In this document: piece by piece, positions 40,906 to 48,467 of the stretch
Layout: the number at the start of each line of letters is the position of its first letter
Numbering within the stretch: position 1 is the first letter of the stretch
Origin: JBIYSM02 sp044759095
GTDB lineage: Bacteria > Bacillota > Bacilli > Brevibacillales > Brevibacillaceae
DNA length: 56,011 nucleotides
Assembly: GCF_044759095.2 (NCBI RefSeq)
Contig: NZ_JBIYSM020000029.1
Location: 1-56,011 of the forward strand
Direction: 5' to 3'
Notes under the pieces: model-generated
What the model was told of the DNA's origin: nothing
The model's input: only the letters and a program-made list of their open reading frames with translations
The model's database searches: none
Translations under genes and position numbers: made by a program

Positions 40906-41103
40906 TTGGTTACGGACGCAGAAATCAAACGCATTAACGAACTGGCGAAAAAGTCGAAAGAGACCGGCCTCACGGAAGAGGAAAAACAAGAGCAGCAAAA
41001 GCTCCGTCAAAAATACATTGACTCCGTGAAGGCATCTCTGAAAGCGAACCTGGATTCCATTCGCTATGTGGAAGACCTTGAAGAAAACGGTCCGAAGCAT
41101 TAA
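40906..41103 (+). CDS. ynzC: YnzC / DUF896 family protein
   Basis: The 65-residue protein (TTG start, VTDAEIKRINELAKKSKETG...) matches the DUF896 family, a two-helix hairpin with EEEKQEQQKLRQKYID. In B. subtilis ynzC is in the yneA-yneB-ynzC SOS operon; here it has its own TATAAT (40865-40870) and an AGGAGG site 8 bases before the TTG. Function is not settled. It ends near a strong terminator. Confidence 0.9.
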   Translation: MVTDAEIKRINELAKKSKETGLTEEEKQEQQKLRQKYIDSVKASLKANLDSIRYVEDLEENGPKH

Positions 41104-41130
41104 TATAATTGGATATGACATGGACAAAAG

Positions 41131-41161
41131 ACATCCTCGCTTGGCGATTGGATGTTTTTTT
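41131..41161 (+). terminator. Terminator after ynzC
   Basis: ACATCC (41131-41136) and GGATGT (41150-41155) with a 13-base loop, then seven T. Confidence 0.8.
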
Positions 41162-41191
41162 GTTCAGTTGAACGATAAGGAGGAAACCGTG

Positions 41192-41557
41192 ATGAGCTGG
41201 ATTGCTGTCGCACTTGGAGGAGCCGCAGGATCGCTGATGCGGTACTGGTTGGGGCTTCTGTTTAATCTGCCGGGCTGGCCGGCAGGCACTTGGCTGGCCA
41301 ATGTATGGGGTTCTTTTTGCATCGGACTTTTCTTTGTCTGGGGAAAGGAAAAGGGCTGGTTTTCTCCGGAGTTATACCTGCTGCTTACGACCGGGATGCT
41401 CGGCGGATTCACTACCTTTTCAACCTTTTCTCTTGAAGTGGTGACGTTTGCTCTCGACGGGAACTTGGGGAAAGCAATCCTCTACGCGCTGGTCAGTGTC
41501 ATCGTCGGGCTGTTGGGCGCAGGCGCAGGCATTTGGTTGGGACGCTGCATCACGTAA
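41192..41557 (+). CDS. crcB: Fluoride channel CrcB/Fluc
   Basis: The 121-residue four-helix membrane protein has the Fluc signatures GGAAGSLMRYWLG, GTWLANVWGSFCIG and GGFTTFSTFSLE (phenylalanine track and Thr/Ser polar track). It exports fluoride as a dual-topology dimer. I prefer the ATG at 41192 (MSWIAVALGG) with an AAGGAGG site; the frame reaches back into ynzC. No fluoride riboswitch is recognisable upstream, only the ynzC terminator. Confidence 0.92.
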   Translation: MSWIAVALGGAAGSLMRYWLGLLFNLPGWPAGTWLANVWGSFCIGLFFVWGKEKGWFSPELYLLLTTGMLGGFTTFSTFSLEVVTFALDGNLGKAILYALVSVIVGLLGAGAGIWLGRCIT

Positions 41558-41602
41558 TACATAGATTTGGAAGAACCAACAAGAATTTTCGTATTATGGG
41601 GC

Positions 41603-41815
41603 GTTTAAAAAGGAGGACAAACAGAGCCAAGGTCGGCTAAGAGCGCCCCGTCCTGGGGCCACGCCGACACTTGCACATCGAGGCGCGGAAGTCGCGAGGT
41701 CGGCTAAGAGCGCCCCGTCCTGGGGCAACGCCGACACTTGCACGTCCTGTGCTGCGCAGCGGAGCGACGACGCAACGAAGAGATGCGACGGCAATGTTTC
41801 CCGGACTTTTTAAAC
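41603..41815. mobile_element. MITE-like element with terminal inverted repeats and internal tandem hairpins
   Basis: The 213-base element is bounded by GTTTAAAAAG (41603-41612) and its complement CTTTTTAAAC (41806-41815). Inside are two tandem units with a 67-base period (starting 41631 and 41698). Each folds as GTCGGC...GCCGAC around GCCCC-GTCCT-GGGGC. No transposase is coded. It fills the space between crcB and helD, ending 10 bases before the helD ribosome binding site. I see no separate helD promoter. Confidence 0.65.
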
Positions 41816-41841
41816 ATCCTCTATAAAGGGGGATGCGCGTG

Positions 41842-44091
41842 ATGATCCATCATCGGGACTATGAAATGGAACAAAAACGGTTGGATCAGACCGTTCAACA
41901 GATTGATAGGGAAATTGAGATGATAAGGCAGGACATAAGAGAGGCGACCGACGATTACGTCAAACAGGTGGTCAACTCCAAAAAAGCAAAGGACCTGCGC
42001 TATCTGGAAGAGCAGGGAAGGGACAAACCGTACTTTGGCAGGGTCGATTTTTTGAAAGACGAGACGTACGAGCTGGACAGTGTGTACATCGGCAAACGGG
42101 GCATCGTCAAGAGTGATACGTTCGATGCCATCGTAGTCGATTGGCGCGCGCCGATTGCCAGCCTTTACTACAGCGGAGAGAGCAAGGATGCGTTTTATCG
42201 CACAGGCAAAGGGATCGTCCGCGGAGAGGTGAAGCTGAAGCGCAATTTTGCCATCGAGAAGGGAAAGATTACGGGGATTTATGACGGGGCACTCAAGGAA
42301 ACCATTCACCGTGAGATGGGCGATCCTGATGAATTTTTACAGGAAGGGTTCATTGATGAGTTCCTCGCAGCCAATCTGAATCAGACGAACGACAGCAGGC
42401 TGAAAGATATTGTCGCTACCATCCAATCCGAGCAGAACGACATCATCCGGGCGGAAAAGGATCGGCCGGTCGTGGTTCAGGGAGTGGCAGGCAGCGGGAA
42501 AACCACCATTGCCCTGCATCGACTCTCGTACTTGATTTACAATTATCAGGATTCGATTGCGTCCAAAAAATTTATGGTATTCGCACCCAACCGGTTGTTC
42601 CTCAACTACATCTCCGAAGTACTGCCGGAGCTTGGAGTGGACGATGTACAGCAGTCCACCTTCATCGATTGGGCCGCGCGCATGGTCAAACCGTTGCTGC
42701 CCAAAGGCTGGCGGATTGCCGATCCGAACAAGCCGCTGATCCTGTTTTTTGAAGCGGGACAGGACCGCCGGGAGCAGGAGACGGCATGGGACCGTCTCCA
42801 TTTTAAAGGCTCGCTCGAATGTCGGGAAACGCTGGAAAACTGCCTGCGGCATATTGTGGAAGAAGAAATTCCTTATAAAAAACTAAGCTTTGTATACAAC
42901 AGGACGAATCAGGTTTTTACCATTGAGGGCAGCATCATCAAGCAGTTGTTTACCGAACAGTTTCGGAATCTGCCGTACAAGAACAGGGTGGAGGCGCTGC
43001 GCAAACATCTGAAGCAGGAAATGAACAAACAACTGTTCGCCCATCTTCGCGAGCTGAAAGTCGATCTGGACAAGCAGGGATTGGCCAAGTTTGAAAAAAT
43101 GCTGGAGCAGATCCTGGACAGGTACCTGGCCGTTTTTCCCAAGCCGGATGTGTTCACACTGTACCGCCAGCTGATGAGCGACCCGGAGCGTCTGCGAAGG
43201 TTGGCTCCCCAGGAACTATCCGATCAGGAGATTGAGCATATCTCACGTTCTTCCCGTGAACTGTATGAGCAGGAACGAATCGAAGCGGAGGATCTCGCTC
43301 CGCTGCTCTATCTCAAGCACCTGTTGGAAGGACTGGATCATGCAAGACAGTTCGATCATGCTGTCGTGGATGAGGCACAGGACTTAAGCGCCTTGGAAAT
43401 CGCCGTCATTGCGATGATGACGAAGCGTCAGTCGGTCACTATCGTGGGCGATATCGCCCAAGGCATTCACTCCTATCGAGGCCTGCATTCCTGGGAAGAG
43501 CTTCTGGAGGGAGTTTTTACCCCATTGCGGGCCGAGTACTACACGCTGGCGCAAAGCTACCGTTCCACTGTAGAAATCATGCGCTGCGCCAACCAGGTAC
43601 TGAAAGCGATCAGCCTGCCGGAGACGGTGCTGGCCAAACCGGTGCTGCGGCATGGACAAAAGCCGATCCTGCTCCCGGTGCCCAGTCGGACGGAACAGTG
43701 GGAACAAGTGACTCGTCGTGTGGAGGAGTACCGTAAGGAAGGGTTTCAAACCATCGCGATCGTAACCAAAACGATCGAGGAAAGTAAAAATGCTTACAAA
43801 GCGCTGCGATCCAGCCTGCCCGACATCACCCTGCTCGGCAGCAAGGACACAGCGTTTCCCGGGGGCGTAAGCGCGATGCCCGCCTACCTGACCAAGGGAT
43901 TGCAGTTTGATGTGGTGATTCTACTCGACGTAGACAGCTATTCAACCAGCGAAATGGATGCAAAACTGCTTTACGTCGCCATGACGCGACCCGTTCACCG
44001 CCTGCTGATGCTGCATGTCGAGGGACAGATGACCCCGTTGTTGAAGGATGTGCCGAAAGATCTACTGGATCATGAAAACGCTGGTTTCTAG
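41842..44091 (+). CDS. helD: HelD-type superfamily 1 helicase / RNA polymerase recycling ATPase
   Basis: The protein of about 749 residues has an N-terminal coiled-coil arm (QIDREIEMIRQDIREATDDY), the TYELDSVYIGKRGI and VDWRAPIASLYY segments diagnostic of HelD, Walker A VVQGVAGSGKTTIALHR, Walker B HAVVDEAQDLSALE and helicase motifs VGDIAQGIHSYRG and LLYVAMTRPVHRL. HelD removes stalled RNA polymerase from DNA. I prefer the ATG at 41842 (MIHHRDYE) with AAAGGGGGA 8 bases upstream; the earlier ATG at 41833 overlaps that site. Confidence 0.92.
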   Translation: MIHHRDYEMEQKRLDQTVQQIDREIEMIRQDIREATDDYVKQVVNSKKAKDLRYLEEQGRDKPYFGRVDFLKDETYELDSVYIGKRGIVKSDTFDAIVVDWRAPIASLYYSGESKDAFYRTGKGIVRGEVKLKRNFAIEKGKITGIYDGALKETIHREMGDPDEFLQEGFIDEFLAANLNQTNDSRLKDIVATIQSEQNDIIRAEKDRPVVVQGVAGSGKTTIALHRLSYLIYNYQDSIASKKFMVFAPNRLFLNYISEVLPELGVDDVQQSTFIDWAARMVKPLLPKGWRIADPNKPLILFFEAGQDRREQETAWDRLHFKGSLECRETLENCLRHIVEEEIPYKKLSFVYNRTNQVFTIEGSIIKQLFTEQFRNLPYKNRVEALRKHLKQEMNKQLFAHLRELKVDLDKQGLAKFEKMLEQILDRYLAVFPKPDVFTLYRQLMSDPERLRRLAPQELSDQEIEHISRSSRELYEQERIEAEDLAPLLYLKHLLEGLDHARQFDHAVVDEAQDLSALEIAVIAMMTKRQSVTIVGDIAQGIHSYRGLHSWEELLEGVFTPLRAEYYTLAQSYRSTVEIMRCANQVLKAISLPETVLAKPVLRHGQKPILLPVPSRTEQWEQVTRRVEEYRKEGFQTIAIVTKTIEESKNAYKALRSSLPDITLLGSKDTAFPGGVSAMPAYLTKGLQFDVVILLDVDSYSTSEMDAKLLYVAMTRPVHRLLMLHVEGQMTPLLKDVPKDLLDHENAGF

Positions 44092-44097
44092 CAAACG

Positions 44098-44134
44098 AAA
44101 ACCCTCTACCCGTTACGAATTGGTAGAGGGTTTT
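44098..44134. terminator. Bidirectional terminator between helD and the HesB-like gene
   Basis: AAAACCCTCTACC and GGTAGAGGGTTTT form a perfect 13-base-pair stem, with T runs on both strands. Confidence 0.93.
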
Positions 44135-44150
44135 GCCTCTTTGCGATCGA

Positions 44151-44453
44151 TTAATGATCTCCCGTGTTGCCTTTGGTCGGATTGGTGATCACGTAGCCTT
44201 CTTCCGGCAGGTACAGATAGTCGATTACAACACCATCGAGCAGTTCTTCGTCTTTTTTCACCACGACGTCAATCTCCTTATCGGTAGAGACGACCACATC
44301 GTCATCGCCCGGTTTGTCCAACGCGAGGCCGTAGTGAGCGTGATCGCCGTGTTTATGTGTAACGTAGACGCGCAGTTTCAGATCTTTATCTTCTTCCTGT
44401 GCCAGTACCTCGGACAGTTGCTTGGCGGCGTTGCGTGTAATTTTTACTTTCAT
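44151..44453 (-). CDS. HesB/IscA-fold protein lacking the cluster cysteines
   Basis: The 100-residue protein follows the A-type carrier pattern: KITRNAAKQLSEVLAQ, LRVYVTHKHGDHAHYGLALD, DKEIDVVVKKDEELLDG, DYLYLPEEGYVITNP. It contains no cysteine at all. The loop that holds the first cysteine in IscA is HKHGDHAH here, and the C-terminal CGC is replaced by GNTGDH. It may bind a metal through histidines or have another role; iron-sulfur transfer by the usual mechanism is impossible. The ATG at 44453 has an AGGAGA site. It is divergent from the threonine aldolase gene. Confidence 0.7.
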   Translation of the reverse strand: MKVKITRNAAKQLSEVLAQEEDKDLKLRVYVTHKHGDHAHYGLALDKPGDDDVVVSTDKEIDVVVKKDEELLDGVVIDYLYLPEEGYVITNPTKGNTGDH

Positions 44454-44577
44454 GGGGGCAGGTCTCCTAACATTGGAAAATTGATCTCCTTTATAGTAAC
44501 AAAGAGAGAAATCGAAAAGCAATGGAGAAAGTGCTATGATGGTACCAGATGTACAGAGAAGAAGGGAGAGAAGTTCC

Positions 44578-45600
44578 ATGTTGATAGATTTGCGGAGCGA
44601 CACGGTGACGAAACCGACGGAAGCGATGATCCGCGCCATGGCGGAAGCGGAAGTAGGGGATGATGTCTACGGCGAGGACCCTACCGTAAATCGTTTGGAA
44701 AGCATTGCGGCAGAGCGACTGGGCAAAGAGGCGGCGCTTTTTGTCACAAGCGGTACCCAGGGCAATCAGGTAGCGGTCTTGACCCACTGCGTCAACGGCG
44801 ATGAAGTCATTTTGGAGGCCGATTCCCACATTTTTTATTACGAAGGGGGAGCGGTAGCCGCTTTGGCCGGGGTACAGACGAGAACGGTAACCGGTATACG
44901 AGGCGCGATGCAGGCAAGAGACGTGGCGATTGCGATTCGCGGAAAGAACATTCACTTCCCGCGGACCAGGCTGGTGTGCATGGAAAACACCCATAACCGC
45001 GCGGGGGGCGCAGTCGTGTCACCGGAACAGATGAAGGAAGTATACGAAATAGCCAACCAAAACGGCGTCGGTGTCCATTTGGACGGGGCGCGCCTGTTTA
45101 ACGCCGCTGTGGCGTTGGGAAGGGATGTCAGCGAATTTACCCGCTGGACGGATTCTGTCCAGGTGTGTTTGTCAAAGGGATTAAGCGCTCCAGTCGGTTC
45201 CATCCTCGCAGGCAGCCGCGAGTTCATTGAAGAAGCGCGCTGGTGGCGCAAAAAGCTGGGCGGCGGCTTGCGGCAGGCTGGGTATTTGGCGGCGCCGGGA
45301 ATCCTCGCCTTGACCGAGATGGTCGAACGGCTTCAGGAAGACCATAACCGGGCTCAACTGTTGGCCGAAGGGCTGGCCAAGCTGTCCCTGGAAGTACTTC
45401 CGGTGGAAACCAACATTGTGCTTGTCCGGACAGAAACGGTGAACCTCACGGCGGCAGAACTACTGTCCCGCCTCGCGGAGAAAGGCGTTCTGGCTGTCGA
45501 TTTTGACGAGCATGTCGTCCGGTTTACGACGCATCGACACATCTCTGATGACGACATCATCAGGACACTGCAAGCGGTAGAAGCTGTGCTGACAGCATAA
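44578..45600 (+). CDS. ltaE: L-threonine / low-specificity threonine aldolase
   Basis: The 340-residue PLP enzyme has LRSDTVTKPTEAMIRAMAEA, GDDVYGEDPTVNRLE, FVTSGTQGNQVA, MENTHNRAGG, VHLDGARLFNAAV and the PLP-lysine segment CLSKGLSAPVGS. It cleaves threonine or allo-threonine to glycine and acetaldehyde. The ATG at 44578 has AAGGGAGAG; a promoter TCGAAA-N17-TATGAT ends at 44540. The stop TAA coincides with the end of repeat A3. Confidence 0.93.
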   Translation: MLIDLRSDTVTKPTEAMIRAMAEAEVGDDVYGEDPTVNRLESIAAERLGKEAALFVTSGTQGNQVAVLTHCVNGDEVILEADSHIFYYEGGAVAALAGVQTRTVTGIRGAMQARDVAIAIRGKNIHFPRTRLVCMENTHNRAGGAVVSPEQMKEVYEIANQNGVGVHLDGARLFNAAVALGRDVSEFTRWTDSVQVCLSKGLSAPVGSILAGSREFIEEARWWRKKLGGGLRQAGYLAAPGILALTEMVERLQEDHNRAQLLAEGLAKLSLEVLPVETNIVLVRTETVNLTAAELLSRLAEKGVLAVDFDEHVVRFTTHRHISDDDIIRTLQAVEAVLTA

Positions 45601-45737
45601 GAAAACCCACCCGTCATTAGCTATCCTCGACCCACTCGGCGTTTGCTATCGCTGTGCCGAGTGGGGTCCCTTTCTTCGCCGGGCGGGGCCCCGAACACTT
45701 TTCTAGCCGCTGTATGGGATGTCCAAATTTATACATT
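45598..45737 (-). repeat. Repeat A3: full copy of family A, reverse orientation
   Basis: Nearly identical to A1 over 140 bases, including both nested stems and the GGGGCCCC palindrome. The repeat's terminal TTA provides the stop codon of the threonine aldolase gene on the other strand. Confidence 0.85.
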
Positions 45738-45745
45738 CTTTTACA

Positions 45746-45777
45746 CGAAAAAAGAGGCGGGGAGTCGACCCCGCTTC
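45746..45777 (-). terminator. Terminator after the 44-residue ORF
   Basis: On the minus strand GAAGCGGGG-TCGACT-CCCCGCCTC is followed by TTTTTTC. Confidence 0.85.
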
Positions 45778-45791
45778 TTTCCATATCAGAG

Positions 45792-45926
45792 TTATACCAG
45801 ATCGGCCCATTCAGACCAATCGATCGGGGGAAGGTACATCTCTTCATCCCGTGGTGGAAAGTACAGCTCGTACAAGTCGTGCAAGAGAGCGTCCGGCGGT
45901 TCAGGTAAACGGTTGGGATCTGTCAA
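45792..45926 (-). CDS. Small hypothetical protein, 44 residues
   Basis: The frame starts at TTG 45926 (MTDPNRLPEPPDALLHDLYE) and continues with an acidic, proline- and aromatic-rich stretch ending DWSEWADLV. An AAGGGGG site lies about 7 bases upstream and a textbook terminator follows the stop within 15 bases, which supports a real gene. The protein is acidic (many Asp/Glu) with Trp/Tyr repeats and no membrane segment. I do not recognise a family. Confidence 0.6.
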   Translation of the reverse strand: MTDPNRLPEPPDALLHDLYELYFPPRDEEMYLPPIDWSEWADLV

Positions 45927-46051
45927 GGTGATTCCCCCTTATCGCTCCTAGCTTTCCCCAAAATCCATTCAAACAGTACAGGAGCCCGGTCACGAGCCGG
46001 ACATCTGTTCATACACTGTAAGGGAAAATAGGCAATAGGGGCGGTGACCGC

Positions 46052-46171
46052 GTGGGGAAACAGGGAGAGTGGTCGACGGAAGATCTTGCAATCCTGGCTG
46101 CTGTCTTGGTATTGGCGGGGGATATCCTTACCTTGTTATCTCTCTTACAGGAACGGAAGGAGAAAAAGTAA
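46052..46171 (+). CDS. Small membrane protein, 39 residues
   Basis: The GTG start at 46052 gives MGKQGEWSTEDLAIL followed by a hydrophobic helix (LAAVLVLAGDILTLLSLL, residues 15-32) and a basic tail QERKEKK. GGGGCGGTGA just upstream is a plausible ribosome binding site and a strong terminator follows 5 bases after the stop. It looks like a single-span peptide with N-out/C-in charge pattern. Family and role are unknown. Confidence 0.55.
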   Translation: MGKQGEWSTEDLAILAAVLVLAGDILTLLSLLQERKEKK

Positions 46172-46175
46172 AAGC

Positions 46176-46213
46176 GGACCGGGTTGCCTCTAGAACCCGG
46201 TCCTTGTTTTTCC
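46176..46213. terminator. Bidirectional terminator between the 39-residue ORF and the transporter
   Basis: GGACCGGGTT (46176-46185) and AACCCGGTCC (46194-46203) form a perfect stem, with TTGTTTTT on the plus side and GCTTTTAC on the minus side. Confidence 0.9.
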
Positions 46214-46217
46214 GTGA

Positions 46218-47654
46218 TTATTTCGTTTCCATCGCGACTTGTGCAGACTCGGAAGCATCCGGTTTCCGACGCGGCTGCATCAGCGGGTAAAGCAGGAATC
46301 CGACGAGATACAAGCAGAGGCCAAACAAGAGCGTTTTCATATCGGACGTACCGGTTTTGATAACCCATACCGAGAAGGCCATGGCCAGGATCGCGATGAG
46401 AGCGTCCTTGATACGTGAACCGCTTTGCTGCTGATAGGTTTCCCCGGTCAACACCAGCTTTAGCTGGTAGATGGCAGAAACCAGATACGGAAGCAGAGTA
46501 GCCAGTGTAGCTATGGTAATGACAAAGCTGAACGCCTCGGCAATGGTGCCGGAAATCGTCGAGAAGATAAACATTTGTGACATGATGTTGGTTACGGTCA
46601 GAGAACCGACCGGGCTGCCGTTTTTGTTCACTTTGCCGAAAAAGGCAGGGAACATGCCGGCACGAGCTGCCTGGAAAGGCGGTTCCGAGCCAAGCAGGAT
46701 CCAACCGATCGACGAACCGGTCAAGGAGACGATCGCCAGTACGGCCATGATGGTGGCGCCGGAATTACCAATGACCAGGGAAAGCGCGTCAACCAACGGT
46801 TTGTCGGATGCTTTCAACTGTTCAAGCGGAAGTACGCCCATGGTGAGCAGGCTGATCCCCATGTAAATGGTGACGGCAATCAACAAGCCGACAATCGTAG
46901 CGGAACGCACGTCACGTTGGGAACGGGCGCGTCCCGAAAGCACAACGGCAGACTCAATTCCCACAAACGCCCACAGGGTGGAGATCATCGCCAGGTTGAT
47001 TTGGCCGGACAGGTTTTGCATGACGCCGTTTTCATCTTCGACTGGCGTGTAGAAAGAGCCCATGTTGGCGCTGTCAAACGCTAACAGACATGCACAGATG
47101 AACAGAACAAAGCCCAATACCTTGGTGGCGGTGGACAGGAAGTTCAATTTTCCCGCCCCGTTCAAACCGCGGACGAGCAGGGTGTGAATTCCCCACAACA
47201 AGACGGTGCAAACCAGGAAGGTGGTCAGTTTCCCTTTTTCGATCGGGAAGGAAGAGAGGGTAAACAGCACGGTTTCATCACGCATCACAGGGAAAAAGGT
47301 GGAGAGATAACCGGCAAAGGTGGTGATGATGGCGACGTTTCCCGCCCAGTTGGCCACCCAGTATCCCCAGACCATGCTGTAACCGGCCATATTGCCCGCG
47401 CGCGGCGACTGGAACATGGCACGCGCATAGCTTTGCGGACCAGCCGTCAACTCCGGACGGCGTAGCGACAGATTTCCAAAGACAAATGCGATCATAAGCA
47501 CGCCCAAGCCTGTAAGCAGCCAGGCAATGATGACAGCAAGCGGACTGGCGGATTGAGCCAGCGTGCTCGGCAGCATGAAAATACCGGAGCCGACCATGTT
47601 GCCAACCACAAAGGCAGTCAGCAGCCAAAAGCCCCATTTGTTTGTTTGATTCAT
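46218..47654 (-). CDS. APC-family basic amino acid transporter (YvsH/ArcD-like), lysine-riboswitch controlled
   Basis: The 478-residue protein has about 12-13 transmembrane helices and begins MNQTNKWGFWLLTAFVVGNMVG, with the APC helix-1 GSGIFMLPSTLAQ motif, GPQSYARAMF in helix 3 and TLWAFVGIESAVVLSGRA. It resembles arginine:ornithine antiporters and B. subtilis YvsH. The lysine riboswitch in its leader makes lysine the likely substrate. The ATG at 47654 has AGGAGG 8 bases away; the open frame extends upstream through the riboswitch terminator and is not coding there. Confidence 0.9.
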   Translation of the reverse strand: MNQTNKWGFWLLTAFVVGNMVGSGIFMLPSTLAQSASPLAVIIAWLLTGLGVLMIAFVFGNLSLRRPELTAGPQSYARAMFQSPRAGNMAGYSMVWGYWVANWAGNVAIITTFAGYLSTFFPVMRDETVLFTLSSFPIEKGKLTTFLVCTVLLWGIHTLLVRGLNGAGKLNFLSTATKVLGFVLFICACLLAFDSANMGSFYTPVEDENGVMQNLSGQINLAMISTLWAFVGIESAVVLSGRARSQRDVRSATIVGLLIAVTIYMGISLLTMGVLPLEQLKASDKPLVDALSLVIGNSGATIMAVLAIVSLTGSSIGWILLGSEPPFQAARAGMFPAFFGKVNKNGSPVGSLTVTNIMSQMFIFSTISGTIAEAFSFVITIATLATLLPYLVSAIYQLKLVLTGETYQQQSGSRIKDALIAILAMAFSVWVIKTGTSDMKTLLFGLCLYLVGFLLYPLMQPRRKPDASESAQVAMETK

Positions 47655-47676
47655 GAATAAGTCCTCCTGTTGGAAA

Positions 47677-47713
47677 AATAAAAAAACACCGATGAACGTG
47701 TGTTCACGGCGTT
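47677..47713 (-). terminator. Riboswitch-controlled terminator
   Basis: On the minus strand AACGCCGTGAAC (47713-47702), loop ACAC, GTTCATCGGTGTT, then a run of T. It lies between the lysine aptamer and the transporter start. Confidence 0.88.
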
Positions 47714-47744
47714 TCCCATGGGAAACCCGCATCCAGTTCGAAAA

Positions 47745-47930
47745 AAGATAGTGCTCCACAGGTGAGACGCACCTGTGACAGTTCTGCACCTGTTCGATGC
47801 AGCCCCAGCATGAACACGATGTGGCATGTTCATGCTTCGGCGGTTTTCCCTTTCACCGGCGTTCATTGACCCCACGTAGTCTCCTGCCGGCTACTGATGA
47901 ATCCCGCAACCTCTACCTCACCCCGAACTG
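47745..47930 (-). promoter_or_regulatory. Lysine riboswitch (L-box)
   Basis: Reading the minus strand, the conserved L-box pieces occur in order: GAGGTAGAGGTTGCG, ATCAGTAG, GGTGAAAGGG, GCCGAAGC, TGGGGCTGCATCGAACAGG, AACTGTCACAGG and GTGGAGCACTATC. The terminator downstream would close when lysine is bound, shutting off the transporter. Confidence 0.92.
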
Positions 47931-47982
47931 CGATGAGGATTTTGATTATTTACTTGAGGAAATCATCTGTGCAACGCTGTTG

Positions 47983-48011
47983 AGTATAGCAAGGTTAAAA
48001 AAATACGTCAA
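47983..48011 (-). promoter_or_regulatory. Promoter of the riboswitch-transporter unit
   Basis: On the minus strand TTGACG, 17 bases, TATACT. A 12-base palindrome ATACGATCGTAT (48023-48034) lies just upstream of the -35 and may be an operator. Confidence 0.8.
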
Positions 48012-48099
48012 CAGGTAAAAATATACGATCGTATTTCCCCTACCCCCCATCAAGAAGAGAGTAAATCCATTTCCGATAAGAAATACTATGAGTGTCCAT

Positions 48100-48205
48100 G
48101 AAAAACCCACCCGACCATAGCTAACGCTCCACCCACTTGGCGATAGTGAAAGCAGTACCGAGTGGGGTCCCTTGCTGCGTCGGGCGTGGCCCCGAATCTT
48201 TCCAA
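48100..48205 (-). repeat. Repeat A4: divergent copy of family A, reverse orientation
   Basis: On the minus strand it shows ATTCGGGGCC, CGCCCGAC, AGGGACCCCACTCGG, a partner CCAAGTGGGTGG, GTTAGCTATGGTCGGGTGGG and a T run. The pairing is kept although many bases differ from A1. The TATAAA-containing 5' part is missing. It lies in the space upstream of the 48273 gene. Confidence 0.7.
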
Positions 48206-48272
48206 GGGGCTGTTTCCAAGGCCTAACTTTTGGAAATTCCTAGTTACCTTGAGGGAAAAGAGGGATGAATCC

Positions 48273-48467
48273 GTGATTTCAGCGAAACAGCGTCAATTGG
48301 TGATGAACCAGATGCAGCGCGATGAGAGCAAGGTGGTCAACATCGTGTTAACCGACGCCCGACAGGTCGCAGGCGAGATCGACAAAGCCACCCATGAGGG
48401 CATCTTCTTAAGCGACGGCAGACAATACCGTTATGATGAAATCAAAGAGATAAACGGATTAACGTGA
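48273..48467 (+). CDS. Small conserved hypothetical protein, 64 residues
   Basis: The GTG at 48273 (SAKQRQLVMNQMQRDESK follows after VI) has a GAGGGATGA site. The protein reads MQRDESKVVNIVLTDARQVA, GEIDKATHEGIFLSDGR, QYRYDEIKEING; the alternating pattern suggests a small beta-barrel of SH3/Sm type. I do not recognise a named family. The gene converges with the esterase gene and overlaps its end by 9 bases. The frame extends upstream through repeat A4, which is not coding. Confidence 0.6.
   Translation: MISAKQRQLVMNQMQRDESKVVNIVLTDARQVAGEIDKATHEGIFLSDGRQYRYDEIKEINGLT

Noticed and set aside
41104..41191. Possible fluoride riboswitch before crcB
   Set aside because: The only structure is the ynzC terminator; the riboswitch core is not present.
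41631..41750. CRISPR-like repeats with 67-base period
   Set aside because: Only two units within inverted-repeat borders; fits a MITE-like element.
41594..41794. 66-residue minus-strand ORF inside the MITE-like element
   Set aside because: Made of the tandem hairpin repeats (repeated LPQDGALLADLA-type peptide); structure, not coding.
47655..47930. T-box leader for the transporter
   Set aside because: No T-box sequence (AGGGTGGNACCGCG type); all L-box elements are present instead.
48162..48272. N-terminal extension of the 64-residue protein
   Set aside because: The extra codons come from repeat A4, and the GTG at 48273 has the ribosome binding site.
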